From Halobacteriovorax marinus (GTDB lineage: Bacteria > Bdellovibrionota > Bacteriovoracia > Bacteriovoracales > Bacteriovoracaceae), in NCBI GenBank assembly GCA_002163155.1, contig MAAO01000016.1, positions 186,001 to 250,000 of the forward strand: a DNA stretch of 64,000 bases, written 5' to 3'. The position numbers and the translations under genes were made by a program. Under the pieces are notes generated by a model. That model saw nothing but the letters and a program-made list of their open reading frames with translations, was not told the DNA's origin and ran no database searches. Below, piece by piece: positions 9,272-18,743 of the stretch (the first letter of the stretch is position 1; every line of letters starts with the position of its first letter).

Positions 9272-10051
9272 ATGATCAAGAACCCTGTGAAATTTAGACT
9301 ACTTTTAATTGCGCCTGTTGTGCTCATGTTTCTCTTCATGGTTGAAGAGGGAGTTACTTCAATGGGTGTCGATAAGAGACAAGAAGTTAAATATAGAACC
9401 TCGTTTGGCCAGTGTCCATCGCGTGCGGCAGGAACACTGACGCTTCAATTGATTAAATCTTTTGAAAAAAATAAATCTCTTAAAGATGTAAAAACTAAGA
9501 TTGTTAAAGATAAGTTAGATGAGAAACATTTTATTTCTTCATACAAAATTAAATATGACCCCTTAAAAAAATATCTTCATTTTCAATATGAATGTCCTGA
9601 ACCATTGATGAAAGTTCAAATATATAAAGAGGGTGGCCTTGAGTCTTATGAAGCAATTCTAGTAGAGAATGGAAAATTGTTTGACCCTACTTATGAAGTT
9701 TTATTAAGAACTGAGAATAAATTAAATTATGAGCTTCCGTTTCTGGCCTTACCCGTAGGTGAAATGGATGAGAAGATTCAAAAAGATATTACTAAACTTG
9801 TGGGTGGAATGCCTCTTAAGTTTAGGAAGAAGTTGGCAGAAGTCATAATTAACGAAGATAAAGAGCTAACCATAATTTTATCTTTAAATAATCATCCTTC
9901 CAGTGTTTTTATGGGCTTAGATGAGTGGTCGGTTAAAATGACCAAACTAGAAAAGATAGTTAAGTATATGGAATTACAGAATAAAATTCCAGCAATTATA
10001 AATCTTACAAATTCAAAAAAAGTTGTTGTCAAGTTTAACGACAAATTCTAG
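9272..10051 (+). CDS. Single-pass membrane protein in the FtsQ position (divergent FtsQ/DivIB?)
   Basis: The protein has a short basic N-terminus, one hydrophobic segment (about residues 9-23, rich in Leu, Val and Phe), and a ~230-residue extracytoplasmic part. That topology and its place between murB and ftsA are those of FtsQ, the bitopic divisome scaffold. The sequence has no POTRA motif that I can recognise, but its end (IPAIINLTNSKKVVVKF) resembles the C-terminal beta strands of FtsQ. Two cysteines lie in the extracytoplasmic part. The FtsQ identity is inferred from position, topology and this weak resemblance. Confidence 0.6.
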   Translation: MIKNPVKFRLLLIAPVVLMFLFMVEEGVTSMGVDKRQEVKYRTSFGQCPSRAAGTLTLQLIKSFEKNKSLKDVKTKIVKDKLDEKHFISSYKIKYDPLKKYLHFQYECPEPLMKVQIYKEGGLESYEAILVENGKLFDPTYEVLLRTENKLNYELPFLALPVGEMDEKIQKDITKLVGGMPLKFRKKLAEVIINEDKELTIILSLNNHPSSVFMGLDEWSVKMTKLEKIVKYMELQNKIPAIINLTNSKKVVVKFNDKF

Positions 10052-10132
10052 AATTTCAGTGACGCTTCGTTTATTTAAAATTTACGAGGCAAGATCAAAG
10101 GATTGATTGAACACTAGTGAGAAAGGAATCTC

Positions 10133-11374
10133 ATGAACGAAAGAAACATCATTGTCGGCTTAGATGTCGGAACTACAAAAGTCTGCACCATAGTCGGTGT
10201 ACAAAACCCTAATTCAGAATTAGAGATAATCGGTATTGGAACTCATCCAAGTCATGGCCTTAAAAAAGGTTCAGTGGTTAATATCGATAAAACTGTAAGA
10301 TCCATTTACGCCTCTATCGAAGAAGCTAAGTTAATGGCCGGGGTTGATATTCAAAGTGTAACGATTGGAATTGCTGGAAGCCATATATATAGCTTCAATA
10401 GTTCTGGAGTTGTTGCCATTAAGGGTAGCGAAATAACAGCTGGAGATGTCGAGAGGGTTCTAGAGGCTGCTAAAGCCGTCGTAATACCATCTGATAGAGA
10501 AGTTCTCCATGTTATCCCACAAGAGTTTAGAGTTGATAATACAGGTGGCATTAAAGATCCTGTTGGAATGTGTGGCGTTCGCTTAGAGGCCCATGTGCAT
10601 ATTGTTACTGGTTCAATTCCTCTTATTCAAAACCTTGTAAAATGTGTTGAGCAAGCAGGTGTTAAAGCTAACTCTGTTACGCTGCAACCAATAGCATCTT
10701 CTGAGTCAGTACTCTCGCTTGAAGAAAAAGAGATGGGGATTATTCTTGTCGATATTGGTGGTGGGACAACTGACATTGCAATTTGGAAAGAAGGTAGCTT
10801 AATTCACTCTCAAATTGTTCCTGTAGGTGGAAATCATTTTACGAATGATTTAGCCGTTGCCTTGAAAATTCCTCATGCAGAATCGGAACGTGTAAAAATT
10901 AATCACGGATGTGTACTTGCTGAAGGGTTAAATCAATCAGCTCACATAACAGTTCAAGGTTTATCAGGTACAAATTCACGAGAAGTTAAGTTGAGTTTTG
11001 TAGCAGAAGTTTTAGGTGCAAGAGCTGAAGAGCTTTTTCATATAATTAAAAATATTATTGCAGACAAGAATCTAGGTAATGAAATTACTGGAGGAATTGT
11101 TCTTACAGGTGGTGGTGCTCTTATTAAAGGTATTGCAGAACTTGGTGAGTACATCGTTGAAAGACCAACAAAAGTGGGTCACCCTACACCGTTTGGTGGA
11201 ATGACAAATATAATGCAAAACCCGAAATTCTCAACGGTTCTAGGATTATTAATAGAAACGAGTAAGAGAACTCAGGTTTTGGATAATGATATAAATGAAA
11301 ATAATAACAATCAAATGGATTTGATTGGGAAGTTTAGTGACTCCTTAAAATCCGTTTTCAAAGAAATTTTTTAA
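10133..11374 (+). CDS. ftsA: FtsA, actin-like divisome protein
   Basis: A cytoplasmic actin-fold ATPase that anchors FtsZ to the membrane. It shows the phosphate-1 loop [10 protein letters not shown] (about residues 9-18), the phosphate-2 segment [11 protein letters not shown], the adenosine motif [12 protein letters not shown], and a C-terminal amphipathic helix ending in [10 protein letters not shown] after a polar Asn-rich linker. The 413-residue length is standard. A GAGAAAGGA ribosome-binding site precedes the ATG; ftsZ follows after 13 bp. Confidence 0.96.
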   Translation: MNERNIIVGLDVGTTKVCTIVGVQNPNSELEIIGIGTHPSHGLKKGSVVNIDKTVRSIYASIEEAKLMAGVDIQSVTIGIAGSHIYSFNSSGVVAIKGSEITAGDVERVLEAAKAVVIPSDREVLHVIPQEFRVDNTGGIKDPVGMCGVRLEAHVHIVTGSIPLIQNLVKCVEQAGVKANSVTLQPIASSESVLSLEEKEMGIILVDIGGGTTDIAIWKEGSLIHSQIVPVGGNHFTNDLAVALKIPHAESERVKINHGCVLAEGLNQSAHITVQGLSGTNSREVKLSFVAEVLGARAEELFHIIKNIIADKNLGNEITGGIVLTGGGALIKGIAELGEYIVERPTKVGHPTPFGGMTNIMQNPKFSTVLGLLIETSKRTQVLDNDINENNNNQMDLIGKFSDSLKSVFKEIF

Positions 11375-11387
11375 TTCGGGGGAACTT

Positions 11388-12872
11388 ATGTTCGAAATGA
11401 CAGAAGAGCAATCTATGGTAACTACAGGTGCAAAAATTAGAGTTGTAGGCGTTGGTGGTGGTGGCTGTAATGCCGTTAACACAATGATCAAAGCGGGTCT
11501 TACAGGTGTCGAGTACATCGTAGCCAACACTGATCAGCAAGCGCTAAATGCTAACCTTGCTCCAACTAAAATTCAGTTGGGTGCAGAAATTACAAAAGGT
11601 TTAGGAGCTGGAGCTAATCCAGAAGTAGGTCGAAAGGCCGCACTAGATGAGTACGAAATGCTAAGTGAAGTACTTCAAGGTTCAGACATGGTCTTTATTA
11701 CTGCCGGAATGGGTGGTGGTACAGGAACAGGTGCTGCTCCAGTAATTGCTAAACTAGCAAAAGAGCTTGGTGCTCTAACTGTTGGTGTTGTTACGAAACC
11801 ATTTCTTTTTGAAGGAAAGAAAAGATTTCGTCAAGCAGATGCAGGTATTCAAGTATTAGAAGAAAATGTAGATTCTCTAATTACTATTCCTAATCAGAGA
11901 CTTCTTTATATGGCCGGTGAGAGTTTATCTCTAATTGATACTTTCAAAAAGGCTGATGAAGTTTTACTTAATGCTGTTAGAGGTATTTCAGATTTAATCA
12001 ATACTACAGGTCATATTAATGCTGACTTTGCTGATGTTAAAACAGTAATGGCCAATAAGGGACTTGCTCTTATGGGAACAGGTCTTTGTTCTGGACCAGA
12101 TAGAGCAATCAAAGCTGCAACTGAAGCGATAAGTTCTCCATTGCTTGAAGATATTTCAATTGATGGTGCAACAGGTATTATCATTAATATTACTGGTAAT
12201 GAATCACTTACAATGCACGAAACAAATGAAGCTGTGACTTTAATTATGGAAGCTGCGGATGAAGATGCTGAAATCATCTTTGGAACAGTTATTGATGATT
12301 CAATGGAAGATAATATTAAAGTAACTGTTGTAGCTACTGGATTAGGTGATGAAGAAAAGACAGCCTTTGCACCAGTTAATCCAACTCATATGGTTGATAA
12401 GTTAAGACCAGAGCCTAGGCAACAACAAGCGCCAACTTCTTGGCAAAAAGAAGAAAAACCTGTTGAAGCTAGATCAGAAGTAAGAGAAGAAAGAGTTGCA
12501 ACAGAACAAACTCAAACTTGGTCTCAACCTGTTCAAGAAGAAGTAGTTACTCAAGCAGCACCAGTTGAAAGACAGCAAACTTGGCAAGAGCCTGTAGTTG
12601 AAAGACAACAAACATGGCAAGAACCAGCAGTGCAAGAAGAAACTCAGGGGACAAGTCTAGCTCAATCAATCAAAGATGCAGCAGCAAGATATGAAACAAC
12701 TAAAGTAGAAGCAGCTCCAACAAGACCGGCTCAACAAGAGCAAGCTTCTGCAAATAGAGCAAAATCTATTGCAGAAAAACTTGGTTTTATAAATTTTGAT
12801 GAAGAAGAATTGGATACACCATCTTTTTTAAGAAAGGATGACAACAATTCTCACAAAAATGCAGAATTTTAA
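11388..12872 (+). CDS. ftsZ: FtsZ, tubulin-like division GTPase
   Basis: Forms the Z ring. The GTPase domain (about residues 15-320) has [18 protein letters not shown], the tubulin signature GGGTGTG (109-115) and the downstream [11 protein letters not shown] segment. A long Gln/Glu/Pro/Val-rich linker follows (about 325-470) with the near-repeated unit RQQTWQEP. The conserved C-terminal peptide that binds FtsA is present as DTPSFLRK, with a polar tail. The long linker makes the protein 494 residues, longer than E. coli FtsZ. A GGGGGAA ribosome-binding site precedes the ATG. It ends the dcw cluster and is followed by terminators. Confidence 0.97.
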   Translation: MFEMTEEQSMVTTGAKIRVVGVGGGGCNAVNTMIKAGLTGVEYIVANTDQQALNANLAPTKIQLGAEITKGLGAGANPEVGRKAALDEYEMLSEVLQGSDMVFITAGMGGGTGTGAAPVIAKLAKELGALTVGVVTKPFLFEGKKRFRQADAGIQVLEENVDSLITIPNQRLLYMAGESLSLIDTFKKADEVLLNAVRGISDLINTTGHINADFADVKTVMANKGLALMGTGLCSGPDRAIKAATEAISSPLLEDISIDGATGIIINITGNESLTMHETNEAVTLIMEAADEDAEIIFGTVIDDSMEDNIKVTVVATGLGDEEKTAFAPVNPTHMVDKLRPEPRQQQAPTSWQKEEKPVEARSEVREERVATEQTQTWSQPVQEEVVTQAAPVERQQTWQEPVVERQQTWQEPAVQEETQGTSLAQSIKDAAARYETTKVEAAPTRPAQQEQASANRAKSIAEKLGFINFDEEELDTPSFLRKDDNNSHKNAEF

Positions 12873-12933
12873 TTGAGTTGCCCCCCAACTCAATAAATAT
12901 AGGCGCCTATAATTTCGGTTATAGGCGCCTTTA
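12872..12933 (+). terminator. Tandem hairpins after ftsZ
   Basis: Two hairpins follow ftsZ. The first has a 9-bp stem (ATTGAGTTG / CAACTCAAT) closing a CCCCC loop at 12872-12894. The second has a perfect 12-bp stem (AGGCGCCTATAA / TTATAGGCGCCT) with a 6-nt loop at 12901-12930, then a weak T-rich stretch. Together they look like the end of the dcw transcript. Confidence 0.75.
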
Positions 12934-12942
12934 AAGTTTTAG

Positions 12943-13806
12943 GTGCAAAAAGTGAAGATCCTATATGTAATCTTAATTATTTTAAATTCTTTTAATAGTG
13001 GAGCTATCGAAGTCATACACTTTCGTGCTCCAGAAAGTGAGAAAGATAATAGATATGATTACGACACTTCCCTACTTAGACTCGCGCTAGATAAAACGAA
13101 AAAAAAATATGGTGATTACATATTAAAAAAGTCGCCACAAATGAATTTTGCAAGAGCTCTCACCTTCTTAAGAACAAATGAAATAAAAAATTTAATCATT
13201 AAACAAAGTTATAGTGATGAACTAGTGAAAAAGAATATAGCCTTTGCTGATTTTCCCGTTGATTTAGGAATAGTGGGTTATCGAATTTGTTTTGTGAACA
13301 AGGACAAAGTAGAAAGTTTTGGAAAAGTTAAAACATTAAAAGAGTTAAAGGGATTTGTTCATGGTCAGGGTAAGAGCTGGCTAGATGTAAAAATCTTAGA
13401 AAGTTCACAACTTGAGGTGGTTAAATCTGTAACCTATGAAAGTTTGTTTAATATGGTGGCGAAAGGTAGAGTCGATTTATTCTGCAGAGGAGCAAATGAG
13501 CTTTTTTCTGAGTTTGATGAAAGACGAAACATTAAAAATATAATCTATGATAAAAAAATTCTAATATATTATCCATTACCAAGATTTTTTATTACGAACA
13601 AAGCTAATAAAAAGTTGGTTGAAAGAGTAGAGGCCGGTCTAATTATTGCCTTCAATGACGGATCTTTAAAAAAGCTTTGGAATAAAAAATACATCTCTTA
13701 TATAAAGAGAGCCCGATTGAAGGAAAGAACGAAAATCGTATTAGAAAATCCTTTTATTCAAAATAAAAAGCTTCAATATATGAAATATATAAATAGTTAC
13801 GATTAA
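12943..13806 (+). CDS. Periplasmic solute-binding-like protein (SBP family 3 type)
   Basis: A probable signal peptide is followed by a sequence resembling bacterial extracellular solute-binding proteins of family 3: a region beginning EVIHFRAPES, a central LKELKGFVHGQGKSW segment like the hinge of polar amino-acid binding proteins, and a C-terminal GLIIAFNDGSLKKLWNKKY typical of the last helices. No transporter permease is adjacent, so it may be an orphan receptor. Start codons are GTG at 12943 or GTG at 12952; there is no ATG. It ends by overlapping the opposite gene by 4 bp. The ligand is unknown. Confidence 0.6.
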   Translation: MQKVKILYVILIILNSFNSGAIEVIHFRAPESEKDNRYDYDTSLLRLALDKTKKKYGDYILKKSPQMNFARALTFLRTNEIKNLIIKQSYSDELVKKNIAFADFPVDLGIVGYRICFVNKDKVESFGKVKTLKELKGFVHGQGKSWLDVKILESSQLEVVKSVTYESLFNMVAKGRVDLFCRGANELFSEFDERRNIKNIIYDKKILIYYPLPRFFITNKANKKLVERVEAGLIIAFNDGSLKKLWNKKYISYIKRARLKERTKIVLENPFIQNKKLQYMKYINSYD

Positions 13807-14201
13807 GAGTTTAGAATACTTCCCGCTTTCTTTGCTAACTCGGAAATAAAGTCAGGAAGAATGGCCAAAACGTCTTTTTTAAATTTCTCAGGACATTCAA
13901 TAAGCAATTTTGAATTACTATACTTAATGTTAGTAAGGACAAATTTAAAATCACCATCATTCCACTTTTTCCAACTTAAAGAATAGTCTACTCTCGTGAA
14001 GTCTCCCCCACCAAAAGAAACATTTCCTTCTTCCGGACAAAGTTCAGCAATACAGATATTGAACTCCATTAATACCTTTGAACTTATTAGGTCGTTTTCA
14101 TATTGAAGGATTTTCTTGTCATCAAATGACTTTCTAGGAGCATTAACAGCATTTTTAGTCATAATATCATTAATTGCATTCTGTAGATTTTCTTTAGACA
14201 T
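13803..14201 (-). CDS. Hypothetical 132-residue protein
   Basis: I do not recognise this protein. It looks soluble, with no signal peptide or membrane segment, a mixed alpha/beta composition, a GGGDFTRVDYSLSWKKW stretch in the middle and a helical C-terminus. It is the last gene of a minus-strand operon starting at udk, overlapping its upstream neighbour (the zinc-finger protein) by 8 bp, so it is probably translated by coupling. Its end overlaps the convergent solute-binding-like gene by 4 bp. Confidence 0.65.
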   Translation of the reverse strand: MSKENLQNAINDIMTKNAVNAPRKSFDDKKILQYENDLISSKVLMEFNICIAELCPEEGNVSFGGGDFTRVDYSLSWKKWNDGDFKFVLTNIKYSNSKLLIECPEKFKKDVLAILPDFISELAKKAGSILNS

Positions 14202-14760
14202 TTTTAACTTTCCTTTTAAACTCTTCTAATTCTTGAGCTAGAGCAATCGAACTTTCTTCAATTACATTTAACTGAACATAAGTTTCAATGAAATCATTTT
14301 CAACTTCAATTTTGTACTCATTAACAATATATGTGGGAATATTTCTATCATTCCATAATTGCCTTTTGAATTTATAAATATAAATACCATCTTCTGGACT
14401 GTTTGGAGTCGTTCTCTGATTCGTAATTGATTTCCAAGTGTTATTAGCAAAAGTGTTAAAATGTTCAGGACAGAGATTTACACTATCGATTTGTTTTAAA
14501 CATTCAACACAGTACTCATCTTCACAAATGGCACAAATTCCAACGGAAGGTTTATCATCGTGTGTAACGCACAATCCTGTTCCTTCAAGAAATGAAACTT
14601 CACTTGAATCATTTTTCTTTTCATTCGTAAGGTCAGTGGATACTGAAGATTTTTTGAAGTAATTTAAAGCTAAAAAAATGGCTACAACAATAAGACCTAT
14701 GATGAGTATCAAAAGTAAAATGATGATAGCTAAAATAGCTTTGTCTAAGTGTTGATCCAT
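14194..14760 (-). CDS. Membrane-anchored B-box-type zinc-finger protein
   Basis: An N-terminal hydrophobic segment (about residues 8-33, rich in Ile, Leu and Val) anchors the protein. It is followed by a cluster of metal-ligand residues with the spacing of a B-box zinc finger: CVTH, nine residues, CAIC, four residues, CVEC, then CPEH. The C-terminal ~90 residues are charged and of unknown fold. B-box fingers occur in bacteria fused to membrane segments but have no settled function there. It lies 18 bp downstream of the RNase J gene and overlaps the next small gene by 8 bp. Confidence 0.65.
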   Translation of the reverse strand: MDQHLDKAILAIIILLLILIIGLIVVAIFLALNYFKKSSVSTDLTNEKKNDSSEVSFLEGTGLCVTHDDKPSVGICAICEDEYCVECLKQIDSVNLCPEHFNTFANNTWKSITNQRTTPNSPEDGIYIYKFKRQLWNDRNIPTYIVNEYKIEVENDFIETYVQLNVIEESSIALAQELEEFKRKVKNV

Positions 14761-14778
14761 GAAGTAATTATATCGGAA

Positions 14779-16407
14779 CTATACAAAGTGGACAATGGTA
14801 ATAGGCTTATAACCAATAATAGAATGAACATAACGCCTGATGACAATTCGTAGCTCTTCAGCTGTGTTTTCCAGCAGCTTAATCTTGCGGCCACTTAGTT
14901 CCGAATTAATAAGAAAATCGAACTCTTCCGTTAATTCAGTGAATGAATTTGGTAATCCTTCGAAGGTATATTCAAATGAGATGTTTCTCTTTGTTAATGA
15001 ATCTCTTTTAATGGAGAGAAAAATGCACCCAGTTGTTGCAAGTTTTCTTCGCTTAGAAATTTGGTGTTTTTCTATCTCAATTCCATTTCCATGAATTAAG
15101 ATTGGGGCTAATGGTTCACCTTTGATCGTACTAATTTCTAAAGAAGATGATATGTGAATTTCATCAAAGTTATGTAGAAGTGTACATTTGGCACTTGGAT
15201 ATTTTTCATTAATAAACTCAATATGCTTTTTCAAAAATAGAGATTCACCGTGAATGGGAACTATGTAATTGGGACAATAATTCTCATAAAGCTGAAGAAG
15301 GTCGCTTCTACCGGGGTGTCCAGAAACATGAACTAACATTTCTCTAGAAGAAATGATCTCAACACCTTGTTCAGTAATTTCATTTTCTAAGAGAGATATT
15401 CTCTTTTCGCTACCTGGAATTGCCTTGGAACTTAGAATGAAAAGGTCATCGCTAGTTAATTTAAAGTGAGTGTCCTCGCCTTTGGCTATTCTTCTAAAAG
15501 TTCCTCTGAAGTCTCCCTGGCAACCACTGGCCAGAACCACTAAGTTGTTCTTGTTAGGAAGAGATGCAGGATCAGTGTAGAATGATCCTTCTTCAATTAA
15601 CCCTCTTGCAACAGCGGTGTTGGCATAATTGATCATTGAACGACCATATAATAAAATCCTTCTCTTGGACTCTTTTGCAGAAACGATAGCGGACTGAATA
15701 CGCTGAATATTAGAGCTAAAACAAGTAATGAATATTCTATTGTTCTTACGTTTGAAAATCTCTTGAAAACTCTTTAAAACCAATGCTTCTGAAGGAGTTT
15801 GTAAGTTTGTAGAAAGAATATTTGTACTATCCGGTAAAAGAACTCTTACTTGAGAATCCTTGGATAATTTAATGAGTTTTTTGAAATCAAACTCTCTTTC
15901 ATATGGATTAATAGGATCAATTTTAAAATCTGAAACTAGGAAAGTTGAAATCCGATTTTCTCTGTCTTTAATCAATAAGCCATTAGTGTCTGGAATGGAG
16001 TGATTAACATGAATGGGATGAATTTCTATATCATTAAAATCCAAAATAGAATTGTTGTCATACTCTTGTATTTGTACGGAAATCTTTAAGTAATCAAATT
16101 TATTTCTAATAAGAAGTACTGCAAATCTAGGAGCATGAATCTTGATATTTGGAAACTTATCCAGAACGTGTCTTATCGCCCCAATGTGATCTTCATGTCC
16201 ATGAGTAATGACTAAGTCTGTTGGAGGATTCTCTATTAGAGACTCTAGGTCGGGAATTAAGTAATTAATGTCAAAGAAATCTTCACTTGGAAATAAGATA
16301 CCAGCATCAATTAAGAGGGTTGTTTTCTTTGTTTCAATAAGAGTCATGTTAGATCCAATCTGACCAACACCTCCTACAGGCTTAATTTTCAATAAAGTAC
16401 TATTCAT
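14779..16407 (-). CDS. rnj: Ribonuclease J
   Basis: A metallo-beta-lactamase/beta-CASP ribonuclease with 5'-3' exonuclease and endonuclease activity on mRNA and rRNA. The zinc motif HGHEDHIGA is near residue 66, LLIDAGILFPSED precedes it, the beta-CASP domain holds the SGCQGDFRG stretch, and the HVSGHPGRSD motif and VPIHGE complete the active site. Its 542 residues fit the family (about 550). The ATG overlaps the end of udk by 8 bp. An RNase J in a Gram-negative points to lineages outside the gamma/beta-proteobacteria. Confidence 0.93.
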   Translation of the reverse strand: MNSTLLKIKPVGGVGQIGSNMTLIETKKTTLLIDAGILFPSEDFFDINYLIPDLESLIENPPTDLVITHGHEDHIGAIRHVLDKFPNIKIHAPRFAVLLIRNKFDYLKISVQIQEYDNNSILDFNDIEIHPIHVNHSIPDTNGLLIKDRENRISTFLVSDFKIDPINPYEREFDFKKLIKLSKDSQVRVLLPDSTNILSTNLQTPSEALVLKSFQEIFKRKNNRIFITCFSSNIQRIQSAIVSAKESKRRILLYGRSMINYANTAVARGLIEEGSFYTDPASLPNKNNLVVLASGCQGDFRGTFRRIAKGEDTHFKLTSDDLFILSSKAIPGSEKRISLLENEITEQGVEIISSREMLVHVSGHPGRSDLLQLYENYCPNYIVPIHGESLFLKKHIEFINEKYPSAKCTLLHNFDEIHISSSLEISTIKGEPLAPILIHGNGIEIEKHQISKRRKLATTGCIFLSIKRDSLTKRNISFEYTFEGLPNSFTELTEEFDFLINSELSGRKIKLLENTAEELRIVIRRYVHSIIGYKPITIVHFV

Positions 16408-17086
16408 GAGGTATATTTACTTGGTGTTCGCTAAAATTGAAAGCACTTCTATTTAAGGAGGCTTCATTTAGGTCATAAATTCCAATCTTAGATAATTCTT
16501 TGAGTTTTGCAGATAATATTGAGGCTGCTATATCTGTCTCCTCACCTATGCTAAAATCAGCGTGGTCTCTTTGTGGAGCAAGAAACTTATTGTACATTGG
16601 TCGTACAGTTTCATAGTACTGAGCGATAACTGACTCAAGAGTTCTTCCTCTTTCGTTAACGTCTCTATTTATTCTTCTGGCAATTCTGATGTCAGCATCT
16701 ACATGTAAGAAGCATCGAATATCGAGAAGGCTTCTAATTTCTTGATCAAAAATTGAGAAGATTCCCTCAAAGAGGATAATGCTTGTTGGCTTAAGTGTAA
16801 TTGTCTCTTCTGATCTTGAAGATGTCACAAAATCGTAAACAGGAACTTCAATAGGATTCCCTCTTTTTAATTCACTTAGATGAGTTCTTAAAAGCTCCCA
16901 ATCAAATGCTGCTGGATGATCAAAGTTTGGATTTCCTTTGGCTGAGAAGTGTTTCTCAGGTTGCTCATGCAGGTAATATGAGTCCATGTGTAAAATAGAG
17001 ATATCTTCTTTAACTAAATTAATGACTTTCTTGGCAAAAGTGGTTTTTCCTGAGCCTGAGCCCCCGGCAACGCCTACAAGGTACAC
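16400..17086 (-). CDS. udk: Uridine kinase
   Basis: Phosphorylates uridine and cytidine in pyrimidine salvage. The Walker A motif GGSGSGKTTF is near the N-terminus, followed by HMDSYYL, NFDHPAAFDWELL, VPVYDF, LFEGIF and RRINRDVNERGR, all typical of uridine kinases. The frame extends upstream to 17158, but the preferred start is the GTG at 17084-17086: it sits six bases after a TGGAGA ribosome-binding site and gives a 228-residue protein of normal length. The 3' end overlaps the RNase J gene. Confidence 0.9.
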   Translation of the reverse strand: MYLVGVAGGSGSGKTTFAKKVINLVKEDISILHMDSYYLHEQPEKHFSAKGNPNFDHPAAFDWELLRTHLSELKRGNPIEVPVYDFVTSSRSEETITLKPTSIILFEGIFSIFDQEIRSLLDIRCFLHVDADIRIARRINRDVNERGRTLESVIAQYYETVRPMYNKFLAPQRDHADFSIGEETDIAASILSAKLKELSKIGIYDLNEASLNRSAFNFSEHQVNIPHE

Positions 17087-17104
17087 AATAATTCTCCATA
17101 CAAG

Positions 17105-17133
17105 TTGTAAAATCCAATAGGAGCTAACATAAT
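17105..17133 (+). promoter_or_regulatory. Candidate sigma-70-type promoter for the peptide-binding protein gene
   Basis: In the divergent gap between udk and the next gene, TTGTAA and CATAAT hexamers are separated by 17 bp. The spacing is optimal and each hexamer matches the consensus at most positions. No experimental support is available. Confidence 0.35.
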
Positions 17134-17195
17134 AATAATATGCATTTATAACAATCATGAGGATAAAAATTACTCACTGCAAAAGAGGCTCTTCA

Positions 17196-18743
17196 ATGCA
17201 ATTTAAGCTACTTATAAAAATCACGCTACTAGTTTTTTTAGGATCAATGGCCATAGGATCTAATGCCGCTATTGAAAACAAAGTTAGATTGGCTATTTCC
17301 TCCTCTCCAGCAAATCTAAGTCCATTCTATGGAACTGATGGAAACTCTCAAAATATTAACCGATTAGTCCATTTAACACTCACCGACTTTAGTAAAAAGA
17401 TGACTTTCTATTGTAGGTTTTGTGAAACTTTTTCAGAAAGAATGGAAGGTGCGAAACATATATTAAGTTTTAAACTAAAAAAGAATATCAACTTTTGGGA
17501 TGGCTCTAAAGTAACGGCAAAAGATGTTTATAACTCGTGGAAATATTTTACAGATACAAAAGTCATTAAGTCTGTATTTCGTTTTGGTCTTGGTAAAATT
17601 AAAGACGTTAAAATAATTAACGATTATAATGTAGAGCTAGTTTACGAAAAATTTGATCCAGACAATCTTTCAGACTTAGCACTACTTAAAATTGTCAAAA
17701 TTAATAAAAAAGATATAGTGGCGAACATCCCCTATTCATCGATAATTGGAGCAGGTCCATACAAGTATAAAATTGTAGATGAGTTGGAAGTAACTTTGGA
17801 ATCTAGGGATGGGAAAAGACCAGAATTAGTATTTAAAGTTGTTAAAGATGAAACTACCCTAGCTTTAAAACTAATAAATAAGGAGATTGACCTATCTCTC
17901 GCAAATATTTCTCCAAGAAAATATCATTGGCTAAAAAATAATAGACCAGATCTTAGCTTTCATGAAATGGAAGGAACGATTTTTAATTACATGGGTATAA
18001 ATCACAAAAATAAATATCTAAAGATTAAAAAAATTAGAAAAGCTCTTTCTCTTTTGATTCCGAGAGAGAAGTTACTTAAACATAAACTTAAATCTACTGC
18101 TACACCTTCTTCTAGCATGTTCTCTAAGGCCTTTACTAAAATGTATATTGGACCAAAGATAGATAGTTATGATCCAGACTTAAGTGAGAAACTATTTAAG
18201 GAATCAGGTTTTTCAAAGGATAAAAAAGGAAAGTTAGTTATTGATGGGAAACCATTTAAATTAACTTGGCGAGTTTCAAATAATAAGAATGCCATTGAAA
18301 TGGTTGAAACAATTAAGAAGTATTTCGAAAGGGCAGGAATCGAAGTAGAAGTTTCTGTACAAGAATGGGGGATTTACTATCGTAACATTAAGCAGGGGAA
18401 GTTTGATATCATGATGGGTAGATGGATGGGGTTCACTGGCCCAAGTATGCTTAAATATGTATTCCACAGTGAATCGGTTCCACCAAAGGGTGCAAATAGG
18501 GGATATTTTGTAAATAAGGAGTTTGATAAGCTCATAGACCTAGCGACTACTGAAACCAATGAAGAGAAAAGAAATAACTACTATAAAAAAGCTTTAGAAA
18601 TCTCCAATGAAGAGTACTCATATATCAATCTTTGGCATCCAAATATTATATGGATAGGGAGAAAGTGTTTACAAGGTGTTGATGTTCAGCCTAATGGTAG
18701 TTTCTTACCTTTATTAAACTTGGTGGATAACTGTGGAAAATAA
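17196..18743 (+). CDS. ABC transporter peptide/solute-binding protein (SBP family 5)
   Basis: A secreted extracellular solute-binding protein of the oligopeptide/dipeptide type. The signal peptide is clear from the ATG at 17196 (KLLIKITLLVFLG core, cleavage likely near SNA-A), and this start has an AGAGG ribosome-binding site; an upstream ATG at 17157 would spoil the signal sequence. Family features include the N-terminal SSSPANLSPFYGTDG, NFWDGSKVTAKDVYNSW and the AGPYKYK segment. No permease or ATPase genes are adjacent, so the partner transporter is elsewhere. Two Cys near residue 78 (FYCRFCETF) are unusual. Confidence 0.82.
   Translation: MQFKLLIKITLLVFLGSMAIGSNAAIENKVRLAISSSPANLSPFYGTDGNSQNINRLVHLTLTDFSKKMTFYCRFCETFSERMEGAKHILSFKLKKNINFWDGSKVTAKDVYNSWKYFTDTKVIKSVFRFGLGKIKDVKIINDYNVELVYEKFDPDNLSDLALLKIVKINKKDIVANIPYSSIIGAGPYKYKIVDELEVTLESRDGKRPELVFKVVKDETTLALKLINKEIDLSLANISPRKYHWLKNNRPDLSFHEMEGTIFNYMGINHKNKYLKIKKIRKALSLLIPREKLLKHKLKSTATPSSSMFSKAFTKMYIGPKIDSYDPDLSEKLFKESGFSKDKKGKLVIDGKPFKLTWRVSNNKNAIEMVETIKKYFERAGIEVEVSVQEWGIYYRNIKQGKFDIMMGRWMGFTGPSMLKYVFHSESVPPKGANRGYFVNKEFDKLIDLATTETNEEKRNNYYKKALEISNEEYSYINLWHPNIIWIGRKCLQGVDVQPNGSFLPLLNLVDNCGK

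Noticed and set aside
10052-10132. Promoter in the gap before ftsA.
   Set aside because: I could not find a pair of hexamers with acceptable spacing; the gap may simply be an untranslated spacer in the dcw transcript.
17087-17158. Longer udk reading frame starting at 17158.
   Set aside because: The added N-terminal residues (Tyr- and Ile-rich) are not seen in uridine kinases, and the GTG at 17086 has an ideal ribosome-binding site.
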